Shown: piece after piece, positions 46,005-55,954 of the stretch | Position numbering within the stretch: position 1 is the stretch's first letter | Layout: the number at the start of each line of letters is the position of its first letter | DNA from: Verticiella sediminum | Lineage (GTDB): Bacteria > Pseudomonadota > Gammaproteobacteria > Burkholderiales > Burkholderiaceae_B | Length of the DNA stretch: 64,000 nucleotides | Assembly (NCBI RefSeq): GCF_007558815.1 | Contig: NZ_VLTJ01000020.1 | Location: 1 to 64,000, forward strand | Reading direction: 5' to 3' | Translations under genes and position numbers: made by a program | The notes under the pieces: generated by a model | What the model saw: only the letters and a program-made list of their open reading frames with translations | What the model was told of the DNA's origin: nothing | The model's database searches: none

Positions 46005-47711
46005 TCACCCCGCCAGTGCCGGCGCGGCGCCCGCCGGCGCCGCCAGCGAGGGCGACTCACCGTCCTCCTCGCCGGCATAGGCATGGCCCAGGCGGTCATG
46101 CTCGGCACCATGCGCAGCCGATTGCTGGGCGCCGATGTCGATCACCTCGTTCTGGTCGACCTTGAAGGTGGCCACCGCGGCGAGCAGCCGGCCCGCCTGC
46201 TGCTCCAGGGAAACGGCAGCCGCCGCGGCCTCTTCGACCAGCGCGGCGTTCTGCTGCGTGACATCGTCCATCTGGGAGACGGCGCGGTTGACCTGCTCGA
46301 TACCGTTGGACTGCTCGTCCGACGCGGCCGAGATCTCGGCCATGATGTCGGTCACCCGTTGCACGGCGGTCACCACGTCCTGCATGGTACTGCCCGCCCG
46401 GGCCACCAATCCGGTGCCCTTGTCGACCTCGAGCACCGATGCCTGGATGAGCTCCTTGATTTCCTTGGCCGCCTGCGCGCTGCGCTGGGCCAGGTTGCGC
46501 ACTTCGCTCGCCACCACCGCGAAGCCCTTGCCCTGTTCGCCGGCCCGCGCGGCTTCCACGGCCGCGTTCAGGGCCAGGATGTTGGTCTGGAAGGCGATGC
46601 TGTCGATCACCGAGATGATCTCGGTGACCTTCTTGGAACTGTCCGAGATGCTGGACATGGTGCTCACCACCTGCCCGACCACCTCGCCGCCCTGCACCGC
46701 GGTGCTGGACGCGCTCGCCGCGAGCTTGTTCGCCTGGCGCGCGTTGTCCGCGTTCTGGCGCACGGTGGAGGCCAGCTCCTCCATGCTCGCGGCGGTTTCC
46801 TCGAGCGAAGCGGCCTGCTGCTCGGTGCGCGAGGAGAGGTCCGCATTGCCGGCGGAGATCTCGCGCGAGCCCAGGTTGATCTCCTCGACGCCCTGGCGCA
46901 CCGCCAGCACCGTGCGCGCGAGCCCTTGCTGCATGCGCGCGAGCGCCGCGTAGAGCGCGCCGATCTCGTTGCCGCTCATGCTGTCGATGCGCTGGGTCAG
47001 GTCGCCGCCCGCGATACGCTCGAAGCGGCGGCCGACGTCCTGCAGCGGACGCACCACCACCCGGCGCAGGAAGACCCAGCTACCGATGGCCAGCAGCAGC
47101 GCAAGCAGACCGGCGCCCGCCACCGTGCTCAACGCGATGTCACGGCCGCGTTCGGCGGCGGCGAGCGTTCGTGCGCGAGACTCGTCGATGTAGCTCACGA
47201 ACTGCGCGATCGATTTCACGAAGGCCTCGCCGCGCGGCGTGCCGTACTCGTTGTTGATCATGTAGAAGCTCGCGAAGTCGCCGCCGGCGAGCGCGTCCAC
47301 CAGCGTATCGACGCCGTCGTCGATGTAGCCCCGATAGGCGCGCAGCACGCCCATGTACAGGGGCCGGCCGACCTCGTCCTCGAGCGGGTGGGCCTGGAAC
47401 TCGGCGAACACCTTCTTCGCGGCCTGGACCTGCTCCTTGGCGGTGTCGACCTGCGTGCTCGCGTACGACAGGTTGCCCTCCTGGAATTCGCGCGCCGCCG
47501 ACAGCAGGCTCACGCGGGAGGTGAGCAGCAGGCTATTGATCTGGTTCGCGTCGCTCGCGCGATTCTGGGCGTTGTCGGCGTGCTGCATCCGCTCGAAGCT
47601 GTCCTGCAGGAAGTACACGCTCATGGCGCCCAGGGCGACGATGAGCAGGAAGAACGCCGTCATGACGAGCATCAGGGATGCGCTGACGGATAGGCTGCGT
47701 TTGCGTTTCAT
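46005..47711 (-). CDS. methyl-accepting chemotaxis protein (Tar/Tsr type), no tether
   Basis: 568 residues: membrane helix about 10-33, periplasmic four-helix-type ligand domain about 35-190, second helix about 192-214, HAMP, and a signalling domain with the tip [20 protein letters not shown]. The C-terminus ([18 protein letters not shown]) lacks a CheR/CheB-binding pentapeptide. The ligand is unknown. It sits 56 bases behind a second receptor and seven bases before cheR. Confidence 0.95.
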   Translation of the reverse strand: MKRKRSLSVSASLMLVMTAFFLLIVALGAMSVYFLQDSFERMQHADNAQNRASDANQINSLLLTSRVSLLSAAREFQEGNLSYASTQVDTAKEQVQAAKKVFAEFQAHPLEDEVGRPLYMGVLRAYRGYIDDGVDTLVDALAGGDFASFYMINNEYGTPRGEAFVKSIAQFVSYIDESRARTLAAAERGRDIALSTVAGAGLLALLLAIGSWVFLRRVVVRPLQDVGRRFERIAGGDLTQRIDSMSGNEIGALYAALARMQQGLARTVLAVRQGVEEINLGSREISAGNADLSSRTEQQAASLEETAASMEELASTVRQNADNARQANKLAASASSTAVQGGEVVGQVVSTMSSISDSSKKVTEIISVIDSIAFQTNILALNAAVEAARAGEQGKGFAVVASEVRNLAQRSAQAAKEIKELIQASVLEVDKGTGLVARAGSTMQDVVTAVQRVTDIMAEISAASDEQSNGIEQVNRAVSQMDDVTQQNAALVEEAAAAAVSLEQQAGRLLAAVATFKVDQNEVIDIGAQQSAAHGAEHDRLGHAYAGEEDGESPSLAAPAGAAPALAG

Positions 47712-47767
47712 GGGGAATCGGATCTCCTGGGTGGATCAGGTCATGTCGCGGTGTTGAACGAGCGGGC

Positions 47768-49609
47768 TCAAAACGACTCCCAATCGTCATCGGCCACGGG
47801 CGCGCGCTTCGGTGCATTCGGCTTGGCGGGTTGTCGGGCCGTGCGCGCCGCCTTGGGCGGCGCCCCGGCCGGCAGTTCCACCGGAACGGCGGCGCCCGTC
47901 CCGGCCCCCGCGCCGGCAAGCTGGGGCAAGGCGGCCGACGCCGCTGCCTGCTTGGCGCGCGTGGAGACGGCCGTCGCAAGCCCGGCGAGGCGGCCGCGCG
48001 CAGCGTCCGCCGTGCCCTGGGACTCCGTGCGGCGAGCGGGAGCCCGCGCCGCGCCATCGTTCAGGCGGAACGCGGCGACCGCGTCGCTCAGCGTGCGCGC
48101 CTGCTCCTCCAGCGAGGCGGCGGCTGCCGCCGCCTGCTCCACCAGCGCAGCGTTGTGCTGCGTCATTTCATCCATTTCGGCGACCGAACGGTTCACGCTC
48201 TCGATGCCGCTCGACTGCTCCACCGACGCGGCGGAGATCTCGCCGATGAGGTCGCTCACGCGCTGCACCGAACTCACGATGTCGTCCATCGTGGCGCCGG
48301 CCTTCTCGACCTGGGTCGAACCGGCCGCGACCTTGTGGGTCGACTCGGCGATCAGCGCCTTGATTTCCTTGGCCGCGCTGGCGCTGCGCTGCGCCAGGCT
48401 GCGCACCTCGCCCGCCACGACGGCGAAGCCCTTGCCCTGCTCACCGGCCCGGGCCGCCTCGACCGCGGCATTCAGCGCGAGGATGTTGGTCTGGAAAGCG
48501 ATGCTGTCGATCACGCCGACGATCTCTTCGATCTTGCGCGAGCTGCCCGCGATGTCGCGCATGGTGTCGACCACGTCGCCCACGGCCTCGCCGCCCGAGA
48601 CCGCCACGCCGGAGGCGCCGCTCGCGAGCTGGGTCGCCTGGCGCGCGTTGTCGGCATTCTGGCGCACGGCGCTGGCCAGTTGCTCCATGCTGGAAGCCGC
48701 GGCCTGCAGCGAACTCGCCTGCTGCTCGGTGCGGCTGGACAGGTCCAGGTTGCCCATGGCGATCTCGCGGGCGCCGACGTTGATCTCCTCCACGCCGCGC
48801 CGCACCGCACCGACGGTGCGCGCGAGGTCGTCCTGCATGTGCTTGATGGAGACGAGCAGCGCGCCGAACTCGTTGTTCGACTCGACCGCGATCACGCCCG
48901 TCAGATCGCCCTTGGCGATCCGGTCGCAATGCGCGCCGGCCTCGCGCAGCGGACGCATCACCATGCGCTGCAGGGCCGAACGCATGGCCAGAATCACGAT
49001 CAGCGTGAAGATCAGCGCCCCCACGATCATCACACGCACGATGGCGTACTGCCGCTCGGAGGCGCTCATCAGCGCCTCGATGCGGCTGTCGGCATAGCTG
49101 TTGAAGGCCTCGCGCGCCCTGACGAGCTGGTCCGAGGTCCGGGTGAGGCTCGCGGAAGCGTTGGCGACGCCGGCGGCGTTGCCCGCGGAGGCCGCCTGAT
49201 CGAGCGCGCGCAGGTTACCGTGGTAGGCGTCGAAGGCCTGCAGGGTGGCGGCCAGCAGGCGCGCGCCTTCCGGTTCCAGTTCGGTCTCGCGCGCCAGCGC
49301 GGCGTGCCCGGCGGCGGACTGCAGCATGCCGGCGGCGCGCGAGGCATCCTGGCGCGAAGCGGCATCGAGCGAGCCCCCCGTGTTCAGGCTGGTCGCGAGC
49401 GCGATCAGCCCGGTGCTCGCCCGCGCGGAGACCAGGTAGGCCTCGTCCAGCTCGGCCTTGGCCTCGGCGCTGAGCGTGTGGACTTCCTCCAGCGTGCGGC
49501 TGGCGTCGTACAAACCGAGCCAGCCGATCGCGCCGCCGCCCAGCAGCATGGCGCCCAGCAGCCCGAGCACCGCCATCAACAGCGTGCTGACCTTCATGTT
49601 CTTCAACAT
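47768..49609 (-). CDS. methyl-accepting chemotaxis protein with C-terminal tether
   Basis: 613 residues with Tar/Tsr topology: helices about 8-30 and 190-212, a periplasmic domain between, HAMP, and a signalling domain tip identical in pattern to its neighbour. A flexible Ala/Pro/Lys tail of about 90 residues ends DDDWESF, matching the NWETF-type pentapeptide that tethers CheR and CheB. It probably serves methylation of tether-less receptors in the same arrays. Ligand unknown. Confidence 0.96.
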   Translation of the reverse strand: MLKNMKVSTLLMAVLGLLGAMLLGGGAIGWLGLYDASRTLEEVHTLSAEAKAELDEAYLVSARASTGLIALATSLNTGGSLDAASRQDASRAAGMLQSAAGHAALARETELEPEGARLLAATLQAFDAYHGNLRALDQAASAGNAAGVANASASLTRTSDQLVRAREAFNSYADSRIEALMSASERQYAIVRVMIVGALIFTLIVILAMRSALQRMVMRPLREAGAHCDRIAKGDLTGVIAVESNNEFGALLVSIKHMQDDLARTVGAVRRGVEEINVGAREIAMGNLDLSSRTEQQASSLQAAASSMEQLASAVRQNADNARQATQLASGASGVAVSGGEAVGDVVDTMRDIAGSSRKIEEIVGVIDSIAFQTNILALNAAVEAARAGEQGKGFAVVAGEVRSLAQRSASAAKEIKALIAESTHKVAAGSTQVEKAGATMDDIVSSVQRVSDLIGEISAASVEQSSGIESVNRSVAEMDEMTQHNAALVEQAAAAAASLEEQARTLSDAVAAFRLNDGAARAPARRTESQGTADAARGRLAGLATAVSTRAKQAAASAALPQLAGAGAGTGAAVPVELPAGAPPKAARTARQPAKPNAPKRAPVADDDWESF

Positions 49610-49639
49610 CGTCGCGTTCCGGAACGAAGCGTGCGCTGA

Positions 49640-50131
49640 TCAGGCCGCAGCGCGTTCGACCAGCGCCATTTCGTCGCTGGTCATGAGTTTCTCGATATCC
49701 ACCAGGATGAGCATGCGGCCATCCACCGTGCCCAGGCCGCTGAGGTACTCGGTGGACAGCATCGAGCCGAACTCGGGCGCCGGGGAGATCTCGCCGGCCC
49801 GCAGCATCAGCACGTCCGAGACGCCGTCGACCACGATCCCGACCACGCGGCCGGCCAGGTTGAGGATGATCACCACGGTCTGCTGGTTGTATTCGACCGA
49901 GGCCATGCGGAACTTGATGCGCAGGTCGACGATGGGCACGATTACCCCGCGCAGGTTGGTCACACCCTTGATGAAGGCCGGCACGTTGGCGATGCGGGTG
50001 AGCGCGTCGGCGTCGTAGCCGCGGATCTCCTGCACCTTGAGAATGTCGATGCCGTATTCCTCCGTACCCAGCGCGAAGACGAGGAACTCCTTGCCCTCGC
50101 CGTCGGCGGTCTGCTTGACTTGGTTGTCCAT
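49640..50131 (-). CDS. cheW: chemotaxis coupling protein CheW
   Basis: 163 residues, a single CheW/SH3-like domain: [52 protein letters not shown]. It links receptors to CheA. ATG 50131 ([11 protein letters not shown]) is chosen over an upstream in-frame codon that lies within cheA. Confidence 0.97.
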   Translation of the reverse strand: MDNQVKQTADGEGKEFLVFALGTEEYGIDILKVQEIRGYDADALTRIANVPAFIKGVTNLRGVIVPIVDLRIKFRMASVEYNQQTVVIILNLAGRVVGIVVDGVSDVLMLRAGEISPAPEFGSMLSTEYLSGLGTVDGRMLILVDIEKLMTSDEMALVERAAA

Positions 50132-50141
50132 GGTGTTTCCT

Positions 50142-52244
50142 TCAGTTGAGCAGGCCGTCGGGTTGGCCCAGGCGTTCGCGGTTGGCGCGTGCCAGGGCGA
50201 AGGCGTCGACAATCAGGGCCACGCTGCCGTCGCCCAGGATGGTCGCCGCCGAAATGCCCGGCACTTTGCGGTAATTGGATTCCAGGCTCTTGACGACGAC
50301 CTGGTGCTGGCCGACGAGCTGATCGACGAGCAGCGCGAAGCGGCGGTCCTCGGCCTGCATGATCACGGCGATCGCCTGCACCGGGTCGGTCTGCGCGCCC
50401 TCGATACTGAAGATGCGATGCAGTTCGACGAGCGGCAGGTATTCGCCCCGCACGTAGAGCACGCGCTCGTCGCCGGCCACGGTATGGATGTTTTCGAGCT
50501 TGGGCTGCAGCGACTCGGTCACATGGTTCAGCGGCAGGATGAAGACCTCGTCGCCGCTGCGCACCGACATGCCGTCGAGGATGGCCAGGGTGAGCGGCAG
50601 CACGATGCGGGTGGTCGTGCCGCGCCCGGCCTGCGACGACAGGTAGACCTGCCCGCCCATGCTCTGGATGTTGCGCTTGACCACGTCCATGCCCACGCCG
50701 CGGCCGGACACGTCGGTGATTTCGGCGGCAGTGGAGAAGCCGGGCGCGAAGATGAGCTGCCAGACCTCGTCGTCGCTGGCCGTCTCGCTGATCGGAATGC
50801 CCTGCTTCTGCGCCTTCGCCAGGATGCGCTCGCGGTTCAGGCCCGCGCCGTCGTCGGCCACTTCGATCACGATGTTGCCGCCGCTGTGCTGCGCGGACAG
50901 CACCAGCTCCCCCTTGGCGGGCTTGCCGGCGGCGACGCGCTGCTCGGGCAGCTCGATGCCGTGGTCCAGGCTGTTGCGCACGAGGTGCGTGAGCGGATCG
51001 ATGATGCGTTCGATGAGGCTCTTGTCCAGCTCGGTGGCGCGGCCCACGGTGACCAGCTCGATCTGCTTGCCCAGCTTGCCGGCCAGATCGCGCACGACGC
51101 GCGGAAAGCGGCTGAATACGTAGTCCATCGGCATCATGCGGATGGACATCACGGACTCCTGCAGGTCGCGCGCGTTGCGTTCGAGCTGCTCCATGCCGTT
51201 GAGCAGACGGTCGTGCAGGACCGGATCGAGGGTGGAGGCGGTCTGCGCCAGCATGGCCTGCGTGATGACCAGCTCGCCGACCAGGTTGATCACCTGATCG
51301 ACCTTCTCGACAGCGACGCGGATCGACCCCGCCTCCTTCTCGACCGCGGCGGCGCGGCGCGCGTCGGCTCCCGGCGCTGTGTTCGCCGCGGCGGGCTCGC
51401 GCGCGGGCGCGGCGCCGGGCGCGGCGCCGGGCACGGCTTCGGGCAGCGACGCGGCTGGCGCCGGCGCTGCGGCGGGCGCGGGTGCGGCGGCAGGTGCAGG
51501 TGCGGCGGGTGCGGCGCGATCCGCGACCTTGACCTCGATCTGGTCCACGTCGATCACGAAGCAGCACACCGCAATGATGTCGTCGGCCGTGCACGTCGTG
51601 CCCAGCCAGACCGTGACGTCCTCGCCCTGCTCGACCTGGCCCAGGATCTCGCCGAGGTTGCCGAGTTCTTCGATCAGGCCCCGGCGGTCCTTGGCCGCCA
51701 CGCGGGACAGGCGGACTTCCAGGGTGGGAGTGCCGGCGGCGGGCGCAGCGGCGGCGGGCGCGGCCGCCTCGGCCATCGCAGCCGGCTCGGGCCGAGGCGC
51801 AGGCGCGACCGGAGCCGCAGCAGCCGGAGGAGCCGCCGCGCGCCCCGTGCCCTGCTCGAGTGCGAGCTGCTTGAGCACGGCGCAGATGCGCGCATAGGTT
51901 TCGGGCGCGGGTTCCGCGTCGGCACGGTAGGTTTCGAGTTGCCCGTTCAGCACATCCTTGGTTTCCAGAAAGATGTCAATCATGTCCGCGCGCAACGGCA
52001 TCTCGCCGCGCCGGATGGCGTCGAGCAGGTTCTCGAGCAAGTGGGTGGTCTCGGTCAGCGCCACGAAGCCGAACGTGGCGGCGCCGCCCTTGATCGAGTG
52101 CGCCGCGCGGAACACCGCGTTGAGCTGCTCGGCGTCCGGGCTGGCCGGATCGAGCCCGAGCAGGGACTGCTCCATGTCGGCGAGCAGTTCCTCGGCCTCC
52201 TCGAAGAAGGTCTGGTAGAACTGCTTGAGGTCCAGGCCGCTCAT
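50142..52244 (-). CDS. cheA: chemotaxis histidine kinase CheA
   Basis: 700 residues. P1 Hpt domain with the phospho-accepting H49 ([14 protein letters not shown]); Ala/Pro linkers around 130-170 and 240-290 flanking a P2-like segment; P3 dimerisation; P4 kinase domain with the N box [15 protein letters not shown] boxes [11 protein letters not shown] and [13 protein letters not shown]; and P5 CheW-like domain at the end. Complete and normal in length. Confidence 0.97.
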   Translation of the reverse strand: MSGLDLKQFYQTFFEEAEELLADMEQSLLGLDPASPDAEQLNAVFRAAHSIKGGAATFGFVALTETTHLLENLLDAIRRGEMPLRADMIDIFLETKDVLNGQLETYRADAEPAPETYARICAVLKQLALEQGTGRAAAPPAAAAPVAPAPRPEPAAMAEAAAPAAAAPAAGTPTLEVRLSRVAAKDRRGLIEELGNLGEILGQVEQGEDVTVWLGTTCTADDIIAVCCFVIDVDQIEVKVADRAAPAAPAPAAAPAPAAAPAPAASLPEAVPGAAPGAAPAREPAAANTAPGADARRAAAVEKEAGSIRVAVEKVDQVINLVGELVITQAMLAQTASTLDPVLHDRLLNGMEQLERNARDLQESVMSIRMMPMDYVFSRFPRVVRDLAGKLGKQIELVTVGRATELDKSLIERIIDPLTHLVRNSLDHGIELPEQRVAAGKPAKGELVLSAQHSGGNIVIEVADDGAGLNRERILAKAQKQGIPISETASDDEVWQLIFAPGFSTAAEITDVSGRGVGMDVVKRNIQSMGGQVYLSSQAGRGTTTRIVLPLTLAILDGMSVRSGDEVFILPLNHVTESLQPKLENIHTVAGDERVLYVRGEYLPLVELHRIFSIEGAQTDPVQAIAVIMQAEDRRFALLVDQLVGQHQVVVKSLESNYRKVPGISAATILGDGSVALIVDAFALARANRERLGQPDGLLN

Positions 52245-52357
52245 GGCCGTCCTCCCGTACGCAGCGCTTGCGGGCGAGACGGCATGTCGATGGACGAAAA
52301 CGCCAAGCTAGGCACTCCAGGCATCATGGGGACTCATAAGGAGAGAGACGTTCAGGT

Positions 52358-52723
52358 TCAATTGAGCAGGGTCGCGGCCACCTGGGCGATGACTTCGCCG
52401 TGCACGGGCTTGCCCAGCCAGCCGGTGGCGCCGGCCGTGCGGGCGGCCTGCTTGGCCCGCTCGTCGATCTCGGTCGTGAGGACCAGGATGGGCACCTTGG
52501 CGTACTGCGGGCGCGCGCGCAGCTCGCGGATGAGCTCGATGCCATCCATCTCCGGCATGTTGAGGTCGGTGATGACCAGGTGCACCTGCCGATGCGCGAT
52601 GGCCGCGAGCGCGTCGCGGCCGTTGCAGGACGCCAGGACAGGCCAGCCTGCGTCGACCAGCGCCGCCGTCACCATGCGTCTCACGGTGATGGAGTCGTCC
52701 ACCACCAGAACGGTCTGTTCCAT
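52358..52723 (-). CDS. CheY-like response regulator next to cheA (CheY1)
   Basis: 121-residue single receiver domain with D9-D10, phospho-acceptor D53 (VITDLNMPEMDG), the Thr in LTTEID and the Lys in GKPV conserved. It diverges from the cheZ-linked CheY. Its position between motB and cheA is typical of this bacterial group. It may act as a phosphate sink or a second motor regulator; its target is not known from sequence. There is a 113-base gap before cheA. Confidence 0.92.
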   Translation of the reverse strand: MEQTVLVVDDSITVRRMVTAALVDAGWPVLASCNGRDALAAIAHRQVHLVITDLNMPEMDGIELIRELRARPQYAKVPILVLTTEIDERAKQAARTAGATGWLGKPVHGEVIAQVAATLLN

Positions 52724-52737
52724 GTCGTTGTGCGGTC

Positions 52738-53700
52738 CTATTCCGAAATGCCCCCGTCCGGCGGATCGCCCGCGATGCCAGCCTGCGCCTGGCTGGCCGA
52801 CATCGCCTGGATGTCCGCCGCCGAGGCGTTCTCGCGCTCGATCCGCAGTTCGGTGGCCCGATTCAACACCACCAGGCTGATGCGCCGGTTCACTGCCGCG
52901 TAGGGATCGTCCTTGGCCAGAGGCTGGGTGGAGGAGAGCCCCATCATGCGCAGGACCTTCTCCTCGTGCATGCCGCCGGCGACGAGCTCGCGGCGCGATG
53001 CGTTGGCGCGGTCGGCCGACAGCTCCCAGTTGCTGTAGCCGCGCTCGCCCTGCGAATACTGCATGGCATCGGTATGCCCGGCGAGACTGACGCGATTGGG
53101 CAGCTCGTTCAGCATGGGGCCGATCTCGCGCAGGATGGCGCGCATGTAGGGCGCGATCTGCGCGCTTCCGGTGGCGAACATCGGACGGTTCTGGTCGTCG
53201 ACGATCTGCACGCGCAGACCCTCGCTGGTCATGTCGACCAGCAACTGCGGCCGATACTGGCGCAGCACCGGATTGCGCTCGATCGCCGCCTCCAGGCGCG
53301 CGCGCAGATTCTCCAGGCGGGCGCGGTCGCGCCTTTCCGTCTCGGACTGCTGCCGGGTCTGCGGCGATGGATCAGCCCGCCGCACGATGCCTTCGGACAC
53401 CCGGGGATCGCCCCCGCTGAGCGGAATCACGGAATCGCGCGGATGCGCCGGGATGGGGCTGTCGCTGGCGCTGCGATCGGGCCCGCCCGCCATGGCCACG
53501 CCCAGCGGTGTACGGAAATACTCGGCGATGCCTTCACGGCCTTGCGGCGAGGTGATCATGATGAGCCACATCACGAGGAAGAACGCCATCATCGCCGTCA
53601 CGAAGTCGGCGTAGGCGATCTTCCAGCTCCCGCCGTAGTGCGGCCGGTACCGGTTCGCCTTGCGTCTGACCACGACGCGCGGGGTGTCGGAAGGGCTCAT
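52738..53700 (-). CDS. motB: flagellar stator protein MotB
   Basis: 320 residues. Short cytoplasmic tail, one membrane helix with the proton-accepting D32 (WKIAYADFVTAMMAFFLVMW), a plug region, and an OmpA-type peptidoglycan-binding domain (SLAGHTDAMQYSQGERGYSN, WELSADRANASRRELVAGG). The Asp-containing helix fits a proton-driven stator. Twelve bases behind motA. Confidence 0.97.
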   Translation of the reverse strand: MSPSDTPRVVVRRKANRYRPHYGGSWKIAYADFVTAMMAFFLVMWLIMITSPQGREGIAEYFRTPLGVAMAGGPDRSASDSPIPAHPRDSVIPLSGGDPRVSEGIVRRADPSPQTRQQSETERRDRARLENLRARLEAAIERNPVLRQYRPQLLVDMTSEGLRVQIVDDQNRPMFATGSAQIAPYMRAILREIGPMLNELPNRVSLAGHTDAMQYSQGERGYSNWELSADRANASRRELVAGGMHEEKVLRMMGLSSTQPLAKDDPYAAVNRRISLVVLNRATELRIERENASAADIQAMSASQAQAGIAGDPPDGGISE

Positions 53701-53712
53701 CGCAGTGCTCCG

Positions 53713-54573
53713 TCAGCGCCCTTTGACCGTCCGCACGTGCTCATCCAGCTCCATGAAGGAGGGCCGCTCCGTGGAGTACAGCACCTTGCGGCCGAACTCG
53801 ACGGCGAGCTGCGGCGGGTAGCCGTTGAGATTGGCGAGCAGCGTGGTCTTGATGCACTCGAAGATCTTGACGGACTCGGCGTTGCGGCGGTCGGTGCGCG
53901 AGGCGAGCGGGGAGACGAAGCCGTAGGCGAGCAGGATGCCGAGGAAGGTTCCCACCATCGCCTTGGAAATGAGATCGCCGAGGATGGCCGGCGGCTGGTC
54001 GATCGCGGAGAGCGCGTGCACGACGCCCAGCACGGCGGCCACGATCCCGAAGGCCGGCAAGGCGTCGGCCACGGTGCGCAAGGCGGTGGCGGGCACGTCG
54101 GCCTCGTGCTGATACGTCTCGATCTCGCTGTCCATGAGCGTCTCGATCTCGAAGGCGCTCATGTTGCCGCTCACCATCAGGCGCAGGTAGTCGGTGATGA
54201 ACTCGACCAGGACGGCGTCGGCGAGGATGCGCGGATAGGCCGAGAAGATGGCGCTCGACGCCGGATCTTCGACATGGCTCTCCAGCGCCATCATGCCCTC
54301 GCGCCGCGCCTTGGTCAGCAGCACGTAGAGCAGCGCCATCAGCTCCATGTAGAGCGTCTTGTCGTAGCGCGCGCCGCGGAACAGCCGCGGCATCATCTTG
54401 GCGGTGGCGCGCAGCGACTTGCCGTTGTTGGCGGCGATGAACGAGCCCACGGCCGCACCGCCGATGATGAGCACCTCGACCGGCTGGTACAGCGCGCCCA
54501 GGTGGCCGCCGACCAGCACGAAACCGCCGAACACGGAGCCGAAGACCAGGATGAAGCCGAGAACGATCAGCAT
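53713..54573 (-). CDS. motA: flagellar stator protein MotA
   Basis: 286 residues with four membrane helices and the large cytoplasmic loop that meets FliG. Motifs: LIVLGFILVFGSVFGGFVLV, the basic-acidic loop KARREGMMALESHVED, and PAFGIVAAVLGVVHAL with the conserved Pro. Located 42 bases after flhC and part of the same run. Confidence 0.97.
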   Translation of the reverse strand: MLIVLGFILVFGSVFGGFVLVGGHLGALYQPVEVLIIGGAAVGSFIAANNGKSLRATAKMMPRLFRGARYDKTLYMELMALLYVLLTKARREGMMALESHVEDPASSAIFSAYPRILADAVLVEFITDYLRLMVSGNMSAFEIETLMDSEIETYQHEADVPATALRTVADALPAFGIVAAVLGVVHALSAIDQPPAILGDLISKAMVGTFLGILLAYGFVSPLASRTDRRNAESVKIFECIKTTLLANLNGYPPQLAVEFGRKVLYSTERPSFMELDEHVRTVKGR

Positions 54574-54615
54574 GCGGCCCCTCGCAGCATCGAAAGGCCG
54601 CTCGACGAGCCGGAC

Positions 54616-55191
54616 TCAGTGCGCATGGCGCACCTCCGCGGCGGGCTGGCGCACCCGGGGCTGCCTGGCGAAACTCTGCAGCGCGCGCTCGGAGCATGCC
54701 CGGGGCGGCGGCCGGCAGATGGCGCAGACGAAATCGGCATCGGGCTCGTAGGCGCGCGCGACGAAGTGCCCGCCGCAGCGGCCGCAGCGCGAGAGCTGCA
54801 GCATGCCGCCATCGAAGAAGCGCACCAGGATCCAGGCGCGCGTGAAGCTGAGCAGGGGTTCCTGGCCGGGCTCGACGTGTTCGAGGTAGACGCGATAGGC
54901 GCCCATGAGCGCGCGCACGCCGCGCACCTCGCCCTGTGTGTTCAGGAAGCGGTAGACGTTATAGAACAGCGAGGCGTGGATGTTGGGCAGCCACGTCATG
55001 AACCAGTCGACGGAGAAAGGCAGCATGCCCTTGGGCGGCGAGACGCCCTTGATCTCCTTGTAGAGACGCACGAGCCGCTCGCGGCTGAGGCCGGTCTCGG
55101 CCTCCAGCATCTGCAGGCGCGCGCCCAGACCGATCAACTCGATCGCCAGTTGGATCTCGCTGGCTTCCCGCATGACGCTTTTGGTGGCCAT
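54616..55191 (-). CDS. flhC: flagellar master regulator subunit FlhC
   Basis: 191 residues: MATKSVMREASEIQLAIELI, RLVRLYKEIKGVSPPKGMLP, and the zinc-binding cysteines CGRCGG ... CAIC near the C-terminus. With FlhD it forms the FlhD4C2 activator of class II flagellar promoters. It is 14 bases after flhD. Confidence 0.97.
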   Translation of the reverse strand: MATKSVMREASEIQLAIELIGLGARLQMLEAETGLSRERLVRLYKEIKGVSPPKGMLPFSVDWFMTWLPNIHASLFYNVYRFLNTQGEVRGVRALMGAYRVYLEHVEPGQEPLLSFTRAWILVRFFDGGMLQLSRCGRCGGHFVARAYEPDADFVCAICRPPPRACSERALQSFARQPRVRQPAAEVRHAH

Positions 55192-55205
55192 CGTGTCCGC
55201 CCCGC

Positions 55206-55529
55206 TCAGCCGATCTGCTCGACCGGCTGGCTCGCCAGCAGCAGGGTCGTGTGGGCCTGCTGCAGCACGCCCCCGAGGGCGTCCTCGCTGACGGCGGTCA
55301 GCAGCGACCCCTCGTCGAACCGAAACTGGCACAGCAGCGAGCTCGAGCTCGCCAGACGCACCGTCTGCGACAGCGTCAGGCGCCGCATGATCTCGCCCAC
55401 CTCGCTGCTGAAGCCCAGGCGAAAGGTTGCCGTGGCGAAATCCTCGTTCAGCATGCGCTGCGCAAGAAGGAGATAGGACAGATTGACTTCGCGTATCTCC
55501 GCCAACAGGTTGCCGCTACTGCTGCTCAT
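55206..55529 (-). CDS. flhD: flagellar master regulator subunit FlhD
   Basis: 107 residues with the FlhD core [20 protein letters not shown] and [20 protein letters not shown]. The first gene of the long minus-strand motility run. Its upstream region is an unusually AT-rich 425-base spacer shared with fliA. Confidence 0.97.
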   Translation of the reverse strand: MSSSSGNLLAEIREVNLSYLLLAQRMLNEDFATATFRLGFSSEVGEIMRRLTLSQTVRLASSSSLLCQFRFDEGSLLTAVSEDALGGVLQQAHTTLLLASQPVEQIG

Positions 55530-55627
55530 ACCGCTCTCCAGACCCTGACAGGCTCAAGACGTTACTGAATGTGAAAACCCCGGCCATGGCGCGATGCCGC
55601 CGCGGCCGAAGAGCATTTCGCCACATT

Positions 55628-55665
55628 TGACATATTATGCAACGTTTATACGACATAATATGTCA
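55628..55665. promoter_or_regulatory. perfect 12+12 dyad upstream of flhDC
   Basis: TGACATATTATG at 55628-55639 and CATAATATGTCA at 55654-55665 are exact inverted copies separated by 14 bases. It is the most symmetric site in the window and lies about 100 bases upstream of the flhD start. It is a candidate operator for a regulator of the master operon; the identity of the regulator is unknown. Confidence 0.65.
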
Positions 55666-55734
55666 CAGAAAAGTGGAATGCAGTAGGATTTTCAAGTAAA
55701 TTTATTTCAAATTAGCGCAAAGAATAACATTTCC

Positions 55735-55763
55735 ACTATCAAATTTGGCTTGACTTGCATCAA
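55735..55763 (-). promoter_or_regulatory. candidate sigma-70 promoter of flhDC
   Basis: On the minus strand TTGATG, 17 bases, GATAGT. If used, the leader would be about 200 bases and would include the 12+12 dyad. Other hexamer pairs are possible in this AT-rich spacer. Confidence 0.35.
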
Positions 55764-55785
55764 GGAAATCCCGGACCTCGATCTG

Positions 55786-55814
55786 TTACACACATATGCA
55801 ACGGAATGTACTAT
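55786..55814 (+). promoter_or_regulatory. candidate sigma-70 promoter towards fliA
   Basis: TTACAC, 17 bases, TACTAT. It would start transcription near 55821, about 130 bases before the fliA start. Confidence 0.45.
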
Positions 55815-55847
55815 AGACAAGTCCAGGGTAAACACCTATCTCTGTGA

Positions 55848-55889
55848 AACGTTTGAACAACACTAGGAAAGTATCCGTGTTCAAGCGTT
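55848..55889. promoter_or_regulatory. inverted repeat upstream of fliA, candidate FlhDC or repressor site
   Basis: AACGTTTGAACA (55848-55859), 18 bases, TGTTCAAGCGTT (55878-55889); 11 of 12 arm positions are complementary. The total span of 42 bases is close to a FlhD4C2 footprint, and it is centred about 44 bases upstream of a possible -10 box CACAAT (55910-55915). fliA is a class II gene in other flhDC-type bacteria. Confidence 0.45.
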
Positions 55890-55954
55890 ACTCGACCAGG
55901 CCGATTTGACACAATCCGTCCCATACCCGACGGGTCCCGGGTGTGAATGCAGAC

